From: Vitellaria paradoxa | Taxonomy: Eukaryota > Streptophyta > Magnoliopsida > Ericales > Sapotaceae | Direction of reading: 5' to 3' | Length of the DNA stretch: 64,000 bases | NCBI GenBank assembly: GCA_019916065.1 | Contig: CM034244.1 | Coordinates: 22,870,471 to 22,934,470, forward strand | Part shown: piece after piece, positions 30,171 through 41,380 of the stretch | How positions within the stretch are numbered: the first letter of the stretch is position 1 | How the letters are laid out: every line of letters starts with the position of its first letter | Made by a program: the position numbers and the translations under genes | The notes under the pieces: model-generated | What the model was told of the DNA's origin: nothing | Seen by the model: the letters and a program-made list of their open reading frames with translations, nothing else | The model's database searches: none

Positions 30171-30476
30171 TTATTTCTTTCTCTCCATAAGTGATAAGCC
30201 AATGCATTCCAAGCCAACTTCCTGATGTAGCTGAGGAAAGTTTTGCCACTTGCCAATCATCCAGTTTACTTCTTCATTCCAGCTGTGATGTGGTTTGGAT
30301 ATCAAGCATAGACTGCATACTTCCTCTCTAATTGCCTTGGAGAACTTACATTTAAAGAAGAGATGATTCAAGTTTTCTTCTTCTGCATGACACAAACTGC
30401 AATTTGTCTCAGCCAATATGCCCCACTTGACCAATTTGTCTTTGATGTGCATTCGGTTTCTCCTGACAAGCCACAT
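30171..30476 (-). pseudogene. LINE-B ORF2 C-terminal zinc-binding domain
   Basis: Reads WLVRRNRMHIKDKLVKWGIL, CSLCHAEEENLNHLFFKCKF, the zf-RVT domain found at the end of plant L1 ORF2 proteins (Cys-Cys-His-Cys pattern). The segment 30480-31100 (fragments at 30599-30871 and 30816-31058: WNKAAILQHLWHICTDRNSL, WVQWCKTYLI) connects it to RT in several frames. Confidence 0.8.
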
Positions 30477-30815
30477 AATGAAGCTATGCCTTGGTATGTT
30501 TCTTGAGAACCGAACTAATTTGTGCCAATATACATTGGAGTGAGCAAGCTTTACATGATTCTATGTAGCTACTGTATTGTAGGTACCAGATTTTGACACT
30601 AGCCAAACAAATTTATCAGCTTGGTGTGGTTGAGGATTATACTCAAGTTGGTTACTACATACCTCTTGGAGCTCCCATGGATTAGGACAAGGCCAGTGCC
30701 AAGTGCCATTATTGATAACAGCCGAGACTTTATCAGATTTAGATATGCCAGCATCATATGCAATTGTTTCTCCACACCTTGAAATAAGTGGGCCTTGTGG
30801 ATGCCAATTAGAATA

Positions 30816-32425
30816 CTAACGTGAAGCTTGCTTGCCATCCCCAATTTTGTACTTGCTAATGTTGATTGCATATGATCTCAGTTTCAATATCTTGAGCCAG
30901 CTCCATGAGCAATCAGCTGGAATAGGCATAGACCAAAAGTCCTCCTTCTTGATCAAATAAGTTTTGCACCATTGAACCCACAAAGAATTCCTGTCAGTGC
31001 ATATATGCCATAAATGCTGCAGGATTGCAGCTTTGTTCCATTCTTTAATTTTCTTCAAGCCAAGCCCTCCTTCATTAATCGAACAACAAACTTCACTCTA
31101 TGCCACTTTACTAGAGGATTTCTTTAAGTCTGGGCCTGACCACAGAAACTTCCTAAGGATTTGTTCCATTTCCTTACACACACCTTTAAGGAATATGAAT
31201 TGGAGGCTCCAGTAAACCTGCAAATTGAAAAGTATTGATTTGATAATTATGAGTCTTCCTGCATAAGAGAGATTTCTGTTAGTCCAGCTCTTTACTCGGC
31301 TGAGAATTCTATCCACTATTTCTCCACAATCTACAGCCTTTAACTTTGTTGTAATGAGTGGAAGTCCCAAGTATTTAACTGGTAAACCATCTAGCTGAAA
31401 GCTCATTATGCTGCATAGTTTCTCTTTCTCTTGCTACTCAATCCCAGCTATATAAAGCTTGCTCTTCCCTTTGTTTGGCAACAACCCTGAGTATTTGTAG
31501 AACTCAGAAATAGCATGATTAACAGTTATATATGTAGCTTCATCCGGGTAGCAGATGATGAATAGGTCATCCGCAAAACATATATGGCTGATATTTAGCT
31601 CCTTGCATTTAGGATGATAAGCAAATTGTCCTCCTGCAATTTCCTGCTTTATTAATCTTGAAAAGAACTCCATGGCTAGGATGAATAGGTAAGGGGATAT
31701 AGGATCTCCTTGTCTTAACCCTCTAGCCCTTGGGAAGTAGCTTTCTAAAGCTCCATTGATGGAGATGGAGAATTGAGCTGTGGTGATGCAGGTCTTGATC
31801 CACTATATGAACTTATCTGGCAACTGGAGGGCCGATGATATATCAATGATAAGATTCCATGATACTGAGTCAAAGGCCTTCATTAAATCAATCTTCATAG
31901 CACTCCTAGGACTGATATTTTGACAATGATAGTTTCTAACAAGCTCTTGCATAAGCAATATTTGATCTGAAATGGATCTACCTGCAAGGAAGGTAGTTTG
32001 GCTGCTGCTGATAGCTTGAGGAAGTATGGACTTGAGTCTATTTGCAATTATTTTGGAGATACATTTGTAAATAGTTGTGCAACATGAAATGGGCCTGAAA
32101 TCAGTGACAGTTAGGATTTGGTACCTTAGGAATAAGAGTAATTGCTGTTGCATTGACTCCTTTAGGCATCCTGTTTGTGTTCAAAAAAATACTTGATTGC
32201 TTCAGTAAAATCACTGCCTACAATGTGCCACATAGATTTGAAGAAGTCTGTTGGATATCTATCTCGACTTGGTGCTTTATTGCTAGGCAGGGAAAATAAA
32301 TTGCTTTTGATCTCTTCTTCAGTAACTTCTCTTGTCAAACTGTTGCTCAAGTCTGCTGGAATGATTTAATTCATGATCTTCTCAACTTTTTGTCTCCCAT
32401 TTGGTGGATAGTTAAATGAAGTACC
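30816..32425 (-). pseudogene. LINE-B reverse transcriptase
   Basis: RT blocks on the minus strand: FRPISCCTTIYKCISKIIAN, RLKSILPQAISSSQTTFLAG, AMKIDLMKAFDSVSWNLII, RGLRQGDPISPYLFILAMEF and SHICFADDLFIICYPDEATY with the catalytic FADD. The thumb region (PVKYLGLPLITTKLKAVDCG) follows. The block before it, LTREVTEEEIKSNLFSLPSN, KAPSRDRYPTDFFKSMW, is also clear. Stops occur at about 31800, 31434 and elsewhere. This enzyme primes cDNA synthesis on nicked target DNA. Confidence 0.88.
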
Positions 32426-33660
32426 TAACAAGCCTTTGTAATAATCAAGAAAGATATTCTTACGTTTATCATACTCCTTATGCCTTGCTGTGAGTCCATG
32501 ATGGATAGGATCTTGTTTCTGGCTCTATGTGATTTCACCTTCTTGTGGAAATAGCTTGTATTCTGATCACCTAGCTTTATCCAGTTTGCCCTTGCCTTCT
32601 GCTTGTAGAAAGGCTCCTCTGCCCTTGCCAGTTCATGGTATCCCCTCATTGCTGCTTCTTCCTCTCGAATGCTTGCTGGATTGCTTTGATCTTTGTCAAG
32701 CTTGATTTGTGCAGCTTCAAGTGCCAGTTTTGCCTGTTTAACTCTTTCTGATATGTTCCCATGATGCATCTTATTAAACTTTTTCAATTCAGCTTTCAGC
32801 TCCTTAAGCTTTGAGCATAACTTGGAAATTGGCAAACCCTGCATAGGCTTGTTCCATGTTGTAGCTACCACAGAAACAAACTGCTTGTGCTTCATCCAGA
32901 AATTAAAGAACCTAAAAGGCTTCTTTCCAGCTCTAAAATCATTTTTTATGGTGATTAAAGAAGGGCAATGGTCTGAATGTCCTTGAGGTAGGAAGTTTGC
33001 AATTGATTCTGTGTACTTGTCAAGCCAAGCTTCATTCACCAGAACTCTGTCCAGCTTGTTGTAAATCAGATGATCCTTTTCTTGCCTATTATTCCATGTG
33101 AAAAAACAGCCTGTATAGTTTAGATCAGCAACATTGATATCTTATAGGCAATCAATCAAATCCTGTGCAGACTTCTTATCAATACCCTGCCACCTCTTTT
33201 CTCCTCCTCTAATTTGACTGTATTGAAATCACTTGCTAGAATCCAAGGATCAGCAGTGCTAATACTACTGAAGTGGTTGAGCAGATCCTGCCATAAGTAA
33301 ATTCTTTGCATCCTATCATTGTGTCCATACACCACAGTGAGAAAATTCAACTAAGATTGCTCTGTGCTGGACTTTACAAAATATGCATTGAGTTGAATGG
33401 GAGAGAATAGTAATGTCTAAAATGGAAGCATCCCACAGCAAGATAATTCTAGCACTATCATTGCTGTCAAAAGTAGCAAAAGATTCAAAGTGCCCATGTA
33501 TAGATTGACAAACTTTCTGATAATTGAACTTCTTAACCTTTGTTTCTATAATTCCCAGAAGATGGAGTGAGTAGTTACTTATTAGCTTCTTAACTTCCAA
33601 TTGCTTCAGAGGACTGTTCAGCCCCCCTAATATTCCATGTGGCAAAATTCATTGAGGGAG
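32426..33660 (-). pseudogene. LINE-B endonuclease and linker
   Basis: ORF2 opens at about 33656 (MNFATWNIRG, frameshifted within the first codons). It continues LKQLEVKKLISNYSLHLLGI, WDASILDITILSHSTQCIFC, DPWILASDFNTVKLEEEKRG and the catalytic GHSDHCP. The linker KHKQFVSVVATTWNKPMQGL and RANWIKLGDQNTSYFHKKVK leads to RT. The endonuclease nicks target DNA. Stops near 33145 and 33345 break it. Confidence 0.87.
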
Positions 33661-34640
33661 TTTAGGAGAGGTAGACTTGGCCATGGGAACCTTACCTTGC
33701 AGATTCTTCTTCTCCTTCTTGTTTGTAGATGAGAGCTGATTATGCCCCTGCATATCTTTAGTGGTGCCTTCCATGCTACTAAGCTTCATTATAGAATCCA
33801 AATCTGAGGTCTTTGCCAGAGAGCCTTGATGCTTTGGATTAGTACTCTTGGGATCTTCAATTTCCAGTGCAACTTCGTCTGCCTTCTTAGTCATATCAAT
33901 ACTTTTGGTTTACTGCTCATCAAATACAAGCACAGCTTCATCAGTTTTATTCCCCGATTCATCTTCATAACTTCCAATTGCAGGTGCAAGGATTGCTAGT
34001 GGAGTGGGCTCCATTGCTTCTTCTGCCTGCTTCTGGTCATCTGTGTTTTGCACAGCCTCTAACAGCTTGAACTTGTTGCAAGTTATTATTTCAGCTACCT
34101 CCTTTGCAGGTGTTGGTCTACTACTCTCCCTAGCAGCTGGTCCTTCATCATTCTGTTGCATTGGCACACTTGTAGATTGGTTTTCTGCTTCCATTCAGTT
34201 TTGACTTTCCTTGGGCATTGATTCTGTTTATGGCCAAAAGACTTGCAGATTTCACAAGTTGTTGGAAGCCATTCACACTCAGTCGGTTGCTGATAAACAT
34301 TGCCCCCATAATCATTGATTTCCACAGAGCTCGGTAGGCTAGAGCCTGGTTTAATCTCAACACATACTCTAGCATATGCAAACCTTTGGTTCGTGGCTGT
34401 CATTCTATCTGTAAAAAGTGGATTGCCTATAGTGCTACATATTTTGCTCAAGGCATTTGCAGACCATAAATGTAATTTCAAATGGTGTAATCTAACCCAA
34501 ACAGTTATAGCACTAAGTTCATCATTCCCATATGAACATTTGGAAGACCATGGCTTTAAAATAAGAGGTTTATCAAAATAGCTCCACGGGCCATTTCTAA
34601 CACTTTAATCTTGCCCTCTTCGGTTGAGAAATTAAAAATG
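33649..34640 (-). pseudogene. LINE-B ORF1, N-terminally truncated
   Basis: Starts within the DUF4283-like domain (FNFSTEEGKIKVLE, one base lost before GPWSYFDKPL), continues LKLHLWSANALSKICSTIGN and PLFTDRMTAT, then the zinc knuckle CEICKSFGHKQNQC and an acidic, Lys/Ser-rich tail ending KSTSPKLPQ just before ORF2. A frameshift near 34100 and a stop near 33909 split it. It is collinear with LINE-A ORF1. Confidence 0.82.
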
Positions 34641-36005
34641 AAGTTATATGGGAATAAATCTCCTTCAATAATTAACATTAACTTTTTTTAATTACAATTA
34701 AAGTGGTGGTGCCATTGCATTTTAAAATGATTGATACACTATAATTAATATTTTTGTTATTATTTTAAATTTATGATATTAAATTACTAAAATTCATAAT
34801 TAAAATCCCCTAATGTAAACTCACAAACATTTATAGTTTTCAATAATTACAACCAAAATAATAGTACCGCTACACCTTAAAATGATGATGGACAATCATA
34901 AATATCGTCAAATAATTAGTTTTTTGTAATTATTTTAAATTTATGATATTAAATTAATTAAATTCATAAATAAACTCACAAACAATTTTAGTTTTTAATA
35001 ATTACAATTAAAGCAGTAGTGCCACTACCTCTTAAAATGATGATGCACTATCATAAATAATGTTAAATAATTAGTTTTTTTGTGATTATTTTAAATTTAT
35101 GATATTAAATTACTAAAATTGATAATTAAATTCTTATATAAATTCACAAACATTTCTAGTTTTTAATAATAACAACTAAAGTAGTGGTACAACTACATTT
35201 TAAAATGATGATGCACTATCATAAATAATGTCAAATAATTAGTTTTTTTGTGATTATTTATTAAATTATTAAAATTCATAATTAAATTCACGTATAAACT
35301 CAAAAACACTTTTAATTTTTAATAATTACAACTAAGGTAGCGGTACTACTACATTTTAAGATGACAATGCACTATCATAAATAATGTCAAATAATTAGTT
35401 TTTTTTATAGCTATTTTAAATTTATGATATTAAATTACTAAAAGTGATAATTAAATTCTTATATAAATTCACAAATATTTCTAGTTTTTAATAATAACAA
35501 TTAAAGTAATGGTATAAGTACATCCTAAAATAATGATGCACTATCATAAATAATGTCAAATAATTAATTTTTTTTTGTGATTATTTATTAAATTACTAAA
35601 ATTCATAATTAAATTCACATATAAACTCATAAATATTTTAAATTTTTAATAATTACAACTAAAGTAGTAGTGCTATTACATCTTAAAATGATGACGCATT
35701 ATCATAAATAATATCAAATAATTAGTTTTTTGTAGCTATTTTAAATTTATGATATTAAATTACTAAAATTGATAATTAAATTCTTATATAAACTCAAAAA
35801 TACTTCTAGTTTTTAATAATAACAGTTAAAGTTGTGGTGTAACTACACTTCAATCATAAATAATGTCTAATAATTTATGTTTTCGATTATTTTTGATTTA
35901 TGATATTAAATTTCTAAAATTCATAACTAAATTTTCATATAAATTCACAAAATTATATTTATATGAAAATAAATCTCATTCAATAATTAACATTAACTTT
36001 TTTAG
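34641..36005. repeat. AT-rich tandem array of ~160-bp monomers
   Basis: Eight monomers share the marker TTAAAATGATGATGCACTATCATAAATAA-like block (markers near 34722, 34877, 35032, 35210, 35356, 35525, 35683 and 35850). Spacings of about 155, 155, 178, 146, 169, 158 and 167 suggest alternating long and short forms. The long form carries TTTAAATTTATGATATTAAA, and the short form lost most of it. Nearly the same ~50-bp sequence (GGAATAAATCTCCTTCAATA... / AAAATAAATCTCATTCAATA...) begins and ends the array. No coding potential. Confidence 0.85.
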
Positions 36006-37792
36006 TTAAAAATTCATAAATACAATCACAATCTTAAATAATATTTTTTATAAAAATAAAAAGTAAACCTTAGTTGGACCCTTAATTATAATTTTTTTTC
36101 AAAATTTACCATTAAATTTAAGCCTGTTATAATAATTACGAGACTAGCTAAACAGTAGACTTAATTCCGTAAATTAATAAGAGTATTTGGAGTTTTGAAA
36201 AAGTTAATAAAAAAAATTAAAAGTTAGTGTAAAAGTGATATATGAAAGTGACATATGATAAAATTTGAACGAAAAAGTTAAAAATTTTTAAAATTTTTTA
36301 AAGTTTTTTGAGAATTTTTTGAGAAAACTGTGGCCCTCCCCCAAACAGTGCCATTGCCAACTCTGTGTGTGTTTGGAGTGATAAAAAGTGAGAAAAAAAG
36401 AAATAAAGTGAGAAAAGTTGTGAGATCGTAATGCGTGCAGTGAAATAAAAAAGTTAATATGATAGAAGTTTTTAGAAATTTTTAGAGTTTTTATTTGATT
36501 TTTTGGAGATGCCAAACGGTGCCAATCATGTAAAGTTCAGATCCACTGCAACAGACCAATGGTCAGTGCCCATAACAACCCCGCCTCTCTCCCTCTCTCT
36601 CTCTCATAGAATGTCCAACCCAGCCAGTGCGCCTGAGCCTTAGAGATCTCTGGAGGAAGGTTTGTGCCTTTTGGATTCGAAAATTTTTTGAATTTATTTT
36701 CTGATTTTGTTTATTTCAAGTGGTTAACATTTCTGTTTCAGCAGTGTCATTTTAATTGTTATTCTGTTAATTTTGATGTTCTAAAACTTAACAGCAAATT
36801 CAAGATTATCTTGATCGTCTTTCGCTTTCTTCCTTCCTTCTTTCTTTCCTTTCTTGCTTCAAACGCATTTGAACTTCAACGTATATGATAAGGTGATCAT
36901 GGTCAATTTCACAGAAAAATTCGAATTCCTTCTAAAGCAGTTCTCGCATTTAAATCTCTCTCTCTCTGTCACTATATATATGTACACACACACATTCCTT
37001 TGGTAAAGCGCGCACACTCTAAAATCTCTGTCTTAGGTTTAATTTAATCCTCGCAATTGAATATAAGTGAAACTTTCTTAAGGCCAAGTATATTTCTAAA
37101 ACAGTTGCTTTAGGCCAATTGTTTGCTTTGGATTACGGCATTTGAACATCTTGGGAAATCTTCATGAGGTAAAGGCATTATCTAATATCTACCTTTTCTT
37201 GAGCTACTTGAGTTTTTTTTTTTTTTTCTTTTTTCTTTTAAATGAGTGAGGAATGCTATTTTCTCGATTGATGCTTGAAATTTAATTTGAATGAATTTTA
37301 GATTTTTCAATTGTGAAAAGAGCAATTTAGTTCTAATAATTGTTGAAAGTTTTATGCTATTTTGGTTATTTTATGCCTCTCTTTAAAAGTATTTGTTTCA
37401 TGAGCAATTGTATTGTTATTTAATCCTATTACCCTAATTGGTATAATTCTTAAACCACGTGAATTTAGGGATATTACTGCTAGGACATGGAATTTTGGGA
37501 TATAACCCTTGGCTCACAGGATTTAGAATTGCATTCAATTCTAATATTGAAAAGAGGGATATTACTCACATCAATTGATATTACTCACATGATTCATTTG
37601 TAAATTAACACATCTTTCATATGGTTTAGATTAAAAATAAACTGATCGTTGATGGGAAGTGATGCATATTCTTCAAATTGAACTTTGGTGCATAACTAAT
37701 GAAATCCCATGGTAGAGAAGTAAACATATGAAAAACCTTGGCCATGTGCATGGACTAGCATTATGCTTAATGTTCATAGTGCCTTTGATTGC
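36006..37792. other. Non-coding DNA with short A/T-rich repeats and CT runs
   Basis: Two neighbouring stretches end alike (CCAAACAGTGCCATTG at 36350 and CCAAACGGTGCCAATC at 36509), each preceded by TTTTTAGAAATTTTTAGAG-like sequence. (CT)n runs lie near 36585-36605 and 36955-36965. A pattern at 37130-37170 (GATTACGG...CATCTTGGGAAATC) is too weak to call an exon. No gene is supported. Confidence 0.4.
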
Positions 37793-37808
37793 AATTTGGG
37801 GATCTATT

Positions 37809-37827
37809 TTTTTTTTTTTTGGTAAAT
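37809..37827 (-). mobile_element. Ultra-short LINE tail insertion 2
   Basis: Minus strand ATTTACC followed by about 12 A, flanked by AATTTGGGGATCTATT at 37793-37808 and AATTTGGGGATCCATT at 37828-37843 (15 of 16 identical). Same structure and same ..TTACC-A(n) end as the insert at 5063. Confidence 0.8.
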
Positions 37828-37980
37828 AATTTGGGGATCCATTGAAGGGATTCGAGTGGAGCTTCCACATATCTAAACATATAGGTAATTAACTCATGCA
37901 CATACTCAAATAAAAAATAGATGGGACATAGATATTCAATCCACTACATTTCATTTTAAAAGGCCTTCTATTCTTGCAAT

Positions 37981-38504
37981 CTTGAAGCATGGGTTCGCCA
38001 TCTAAGGTGCTGTCTGCAAATCGGACTCACAAGGGACATAGACATGCAGTAGACACACCTTGGACACATGTTGGACTCATCTTTAGCCATGTTCTTTTTT
38101 TTTTTTTTTTTTTTTGACATAGCTTGGACACCCCACATACTCACTTTGGACGTATTGGACTCACCTTAAGGAAATATATATATATATATATATATATTTT
38201 ACTTCGTTAATTAACTTTTAAGCTATGAAATATATTTTATTATCATTTTTATGGAACTTAATCATTATGTGATTTTTTTTGTTGAATTTTAAGTTATGAA
38301 ATATATGGTTTTTAATTTTAGTTAGTGTTATATTGTATTATTTTAATTATATTTAAATAAATATTAATATCTAAGACATGAAAACTATACATTTTTGCTG
38401 AGTCCATGTTGTGTCCTGTTCTGTATTTTATTTTTTAAATTGTCAAATCATCGTATTCATGTTGCGTCATTTCAGTGTCTCAAATCGGTGTTCGTGCTTC
38501 TTAG
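37981..38504 (+). mobile_element. hAT-like non-autonomous element, copy 1
   Basis: Ends CTTGAAGCAT and GTGCTTCTTAG, matching the inverted ends of copies 2 and 3 (CTARGAAGCA / TGCTTCYTAG). Flanked by 8-bp CTTGCAAT and CTAGCAAT (7 of 8). It contains a T22 run at about 38094, a (TA)n run at about 38176-38200 and no coding sequence. The most diverged and longest of the three. Confidence 0.65.
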
Positions 38505-38797
38505 CTAGCAATTGATGTATGTCTTTGACCCAAAACTTAGATTATATGAAAGCACTAACTAATAGGTCTAGAAGGTGATGGATTTGACCAATGGTAAAAA
38601 AATCCATGATAGAAACAAGATATTGTGTAGAATAGGGGGCTGTTGTTGCATTTTTAAGTAGTTCGACCTAATTAAGGTACTCAGGTTTGTTTTAATAATT
38701 AATTCTGAAGTGTTATAATTAAGCTAGGAAGATGCCTATTCTAAAGTAAATCACATGAAGATCAAGACTCACGACCTTTGCTCATAATCTAAGTCGA
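38505..38797. other. Non-coding spacer
   Basis: No repeat or exon recognised. Confidence 0.4.
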
Positions 38798-38810
38798 CTA
38801 CTGGCCAATT

Positions 38811-38997
38811 TTTTTCTTTTTTGGTGACCTGGACTCTTATCGGTTTATTACATCCCTCAACAAACTGCGTAGCTGATGGATAAACTAGAGAGATACACGC
38901 TACCCCTCACGTACACTCCGCTTGAGTTATGAATTGAACCCGTGTGATTTTTGTGGGAAGCATACCTACGAGCCACTCGGGCTAACCCCAGGGAGCG
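38811..38997 (-). mobile_element. tRNA-derived SINE, copy 1
   Basis: Minus strand begins near GCTCCCTGGGGTTAGCCCGAG (A-box region TTAGCCCGAGTGGC), has GGGTTCAATTC (box B) and ends GGTCACCAAAAAAGAAAAAAA. Duplications CTACTGGCCAATT (38798-38810) and CTAGTGGCCAAATT (38998-39011) flank it. Same family as the SINE at 39586, in opposite orientation. Confidence 0.75.
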
Positions 38998-39011
38998 CTA
39001 GTGGCCAAATT

Positions 39012-39569
39012 CCTTCATTTTGGACTTTAAATTCCCAATTTTTTGTTAATAAAAATTTTATTTTGGCAATTTCCGCTATGATAGAAATTAGAACCAACTT
39101 CCATAAATTCTTTACTTATTAGGAGTCAATATTTAGGATTCTGCAAATATCTCCATTTTTCCTTTTCTAGTAAATTCTAAATATATTGTGGTTACTTATT
39201 TTAATTATCAGGATTAGGATTACTCAGTATAAGTATGAGGTTATGGCTTCTTTAGCATTCATCTTAGTTTTTAATTAAATTATTTGTTAGAGAAATTTCT
39301 ATGTTTTATTGTGGATTGTAGTGTTCACTACTATAGTGTTTGTATCTAGCTAGAACGGTATCCAATAATCTTATGTTTGGATAGAATGATATCTAATAGT
39401 TCTGCATCTGCTTTAAACAATATCAAACTCACTTCCTTTCCATTCTGTGTTAGATATATATGGAGGAGCATGTAAAAATGATGTAGGGAAATGTAGTAAA
39501 AGACGTTTAAAATCAATAAAAGCAAAGAAATAGTGAATGAGATGTAAATGTAATTATTGACATTGTAAT
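39012..39569. other. Non-coding spacer
   Basis: AT-rich; no exon, repeat or RNA gene recognised. Confidence 0.4.
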
Positions 39570-39585
39570 AGCATTGAAAATGATT

Positions 39586-39767
39586 ACCCCCTGGGGTTAG
39601 CATGAGTGGCTCGCGGGATTGCTCCCTGCAGAGACCATAGGGTTCGATTCCTGACTTAAGCGAGATGTGTGTGAGTGGCAGCGTACATATCTCCGATTTA
39701 CCTATGGGTTACACGATTCGTTAAGAGTTGCAACAAACCAGTGTGGGTTCCAAGCTACCCCAAAAAA
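39586..39767 (+). mobile_element. tRNA-derived SINE, copy 2
   Basis: ACCCCCTGGGGTTAGCATGA starts the element; A-box TTAGCATGAGTGGC, box B GGTTCGATTCC, end AAGCTACCCCAAAAAAA. A 16-bp duplication AGCATTGAAAATGATT / AGCATTGAAAATATTT flanks it (39570-39585 and 39768-39783, 14 of 16). SINEs are RNA polymerase III transcripts moved by LINE enzymes; the two boxes are the internal promoter. Confidence 0.85.
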
Positions 39768-39900
39768 AGCATTGAAAATATTTCAAAAAAGCCAGAAGAT
39801 CATATGAATTTATTATTTAGGAGGAAAGAGTTGACTATAGAAAAAGACTGAAGTAACCGCTGGAGTGGTTTGGCAAGCCACTCCAGCAATTGACTATGGA

Positions 39901-40286
39901 CTAAGAAGCATGGATACAGATATGATACGAGCAAGAGCACGAATATGACAATTTAAAAAAAAATGAAGATACAGACACAACAGGGATACGATAAAAAATA
40001 AAAAATTTCTATATTTTTATTAGCTATATATGTGTATAGATATATGAATATAACATCCACAATAAAACTAATTTAATATTTAATTCATTATACAAAATAT
40101 AACAAAATATAAGTTCTAAGATTTTATAATTTTAGGAGTTTCTACTATTCAAATCTAGATTTGTTTTAATTTTATAAGACACGTTTTGTGACGAGTTCGA
40201 CACGTATCTTGGAGTGTTCAATGAGTTATGTCCTATATGTGTCGAATGGGGATACAACACCCATTTTAAGTGTTCATGCTTCCTAG
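39901..40286 (+). mobile_element. hAT-like non-autonomous element, copy 2
   Basis: 386 bp with inverted ends CTAAGAAGCATGGATAC and TGTTCATGCTTCCTAG. 8-bp flanks ACTATGGA (39893-39900) and GCTATGGA (40287-40294), 7 of 8 identical. The inside is AT-rich with GATACG/GTATCC words and no coding. It matches copy 3 in reverse complement over most of its length. Confidence 0.8.
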
Positions 40287-40294
40287 GCTATGGA

Positions 40295-40968
40295 AATTGG
40301 CACTGTTCTTTAGTGTAGTAGGATCGTGAAAAAAAGAGATTGTTAATGGCAGTTCGATAAGAAAGTGACAATTTTCTTTTTAATTAATAGAAATAAAAAG
40401 ATAATAAGCTTAGAATTGCTTAATTCTCTTGTAATAGTCAAATGGATATTTAAGAATCCTAACCACGGAAACATAGCACTGTTTCTCGTATGTAATATTT
40501 TGACAATTTCAGGTGTCAGCCATAACAAACCAATATTGTAGGATGACCTAACCTATGAAATGCATAAAAAGACCATTTATTTTCATAATTTCAGTCATAT
40601 CAAAGGTCTGCCATTTCAATTTTATTGCATGTTCATACAATTTGTGAGGTTTCTTTAAGAATAAGACTTTTAGACTACCATACTGGATTCATTAACTGAA
40701 AGTTTTCCATGTGGAACGTGGTGTTAAAGCACTAGTTTATTCCTAGAAATGTAATATTGAATAATAAATATTATGTCAAAAGGCTTAGCCCTTCTCCTCA
40801 CTCTCGGAAGCCTTGATTCTGTTACTGTTGTATTATTTATTTAGTCATCAACAGCATTATAAAATCCTCTTATTGACAATTAACCTAATAAAGAGAGGAT
40901 TAATACTAAGTTTGGAAATTTGAACTAGTAATTGACCTAAAGTTTTACTAAGTTTGGATAGACTGAGC
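40295..40968. other. Non-coding spacer
   Basis: AT-rich; nothing recognised. Confidence 0.4.
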
Positions 40969-40976
40969 TAACCACC

Positions 40977-41372
40977 CTAGGAAGCACAGATACTCCACAA
41001 TGGCTGCCGCATCTGTATCGGATACAAATACTCTACGGATACTTCAAGATGCGTATCGGATATGCTACATAACGTATCCTATTATTTTATCATTTTTCTT
41101 CAAATATATGATTAAGACAAATTTGGATTTGAATGGTTGAAACTCCTAAAATTATAAAATCTTATGACTTATATTTTGTTATATTGTGTATCGAACTATA
41201 TATTAAATTAATTTTGTTGTGAATGTTATATTCATACATATAACTAATAAAAATATACAAAATTTGTATTTTTTGGTCATATCCCTGCTGTATCCGTATC
41301 CTCATTTTTTAAAATTAACGTTTTCGTACCCGTATCATATTCGTATCCCGTATCGGTATCCTTGCTTCTTAG
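40977..41372 (-). mobile_element. hAT-like non-autonomous element, copy 3
   Basis: 396 bp, ends CTAGGAAGCACAGATAC and GTATCCTTGCTTCTTAG. 8-bp flanks TAACCACC (40969-40976) and CAACCATC (41373-41380), 6 of 8 identical. Shares the interior ATTTTATAATTTTAGGAGTT block (minus strand) with copy 2. Confidence 0.78.
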
Positions 41373-41380
41373 CAACCATC

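Larger units (their letters stand above)
29926..34640 (-). mobile_element. LINE-B, L1-type LINE, 5'-truncated
   Basis: About 4.7 kb. Minus-strand order: ORF1 (34640-33649), ORF2 with endonuclease, RT and C-terminal zinc finger (33660 to about 30170), a short 3' UTR and a poly-A tail (T run 29926-29936). The 3' end reads GGGCATGCCCTC...GAATTACC plus A. The start is inside ORF1, as usual for LINE truncation. I find no convincing target duplication: the left flank is an RNI exon and the right is the AT-rich array. Several stops and frameshifts. Confidence 0.9.

Noticed and set aside
29920..34650. Target duplication for LINE-B
   Set aside because: The sequence left of the T run (ACTACTCAAAG) does not recur at the truncated 5' end, which abuts the AT-rich array.
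34641..36005. CRISPR-like or phage repeat array
   Set aside because: Monomers are contiguous, AT-rich and diverged, with no constant repeat and spacer pattern; the context is a plant nuclear genome.
37130..37175. Possible HISN4 glutaminase-domain exon (GATTACGG...CATCTTGGG)
   Set aside because: Only a few residues (LDYG, HLG) fit and a deletion must be assumed; too weak to annotate.
39600..39660. tRNA gene
   Set aside because: A-box and B-box are present, but the sequence does not fold as a complete tRNA and has a poly-A tail and target duplications; it is a SINE.
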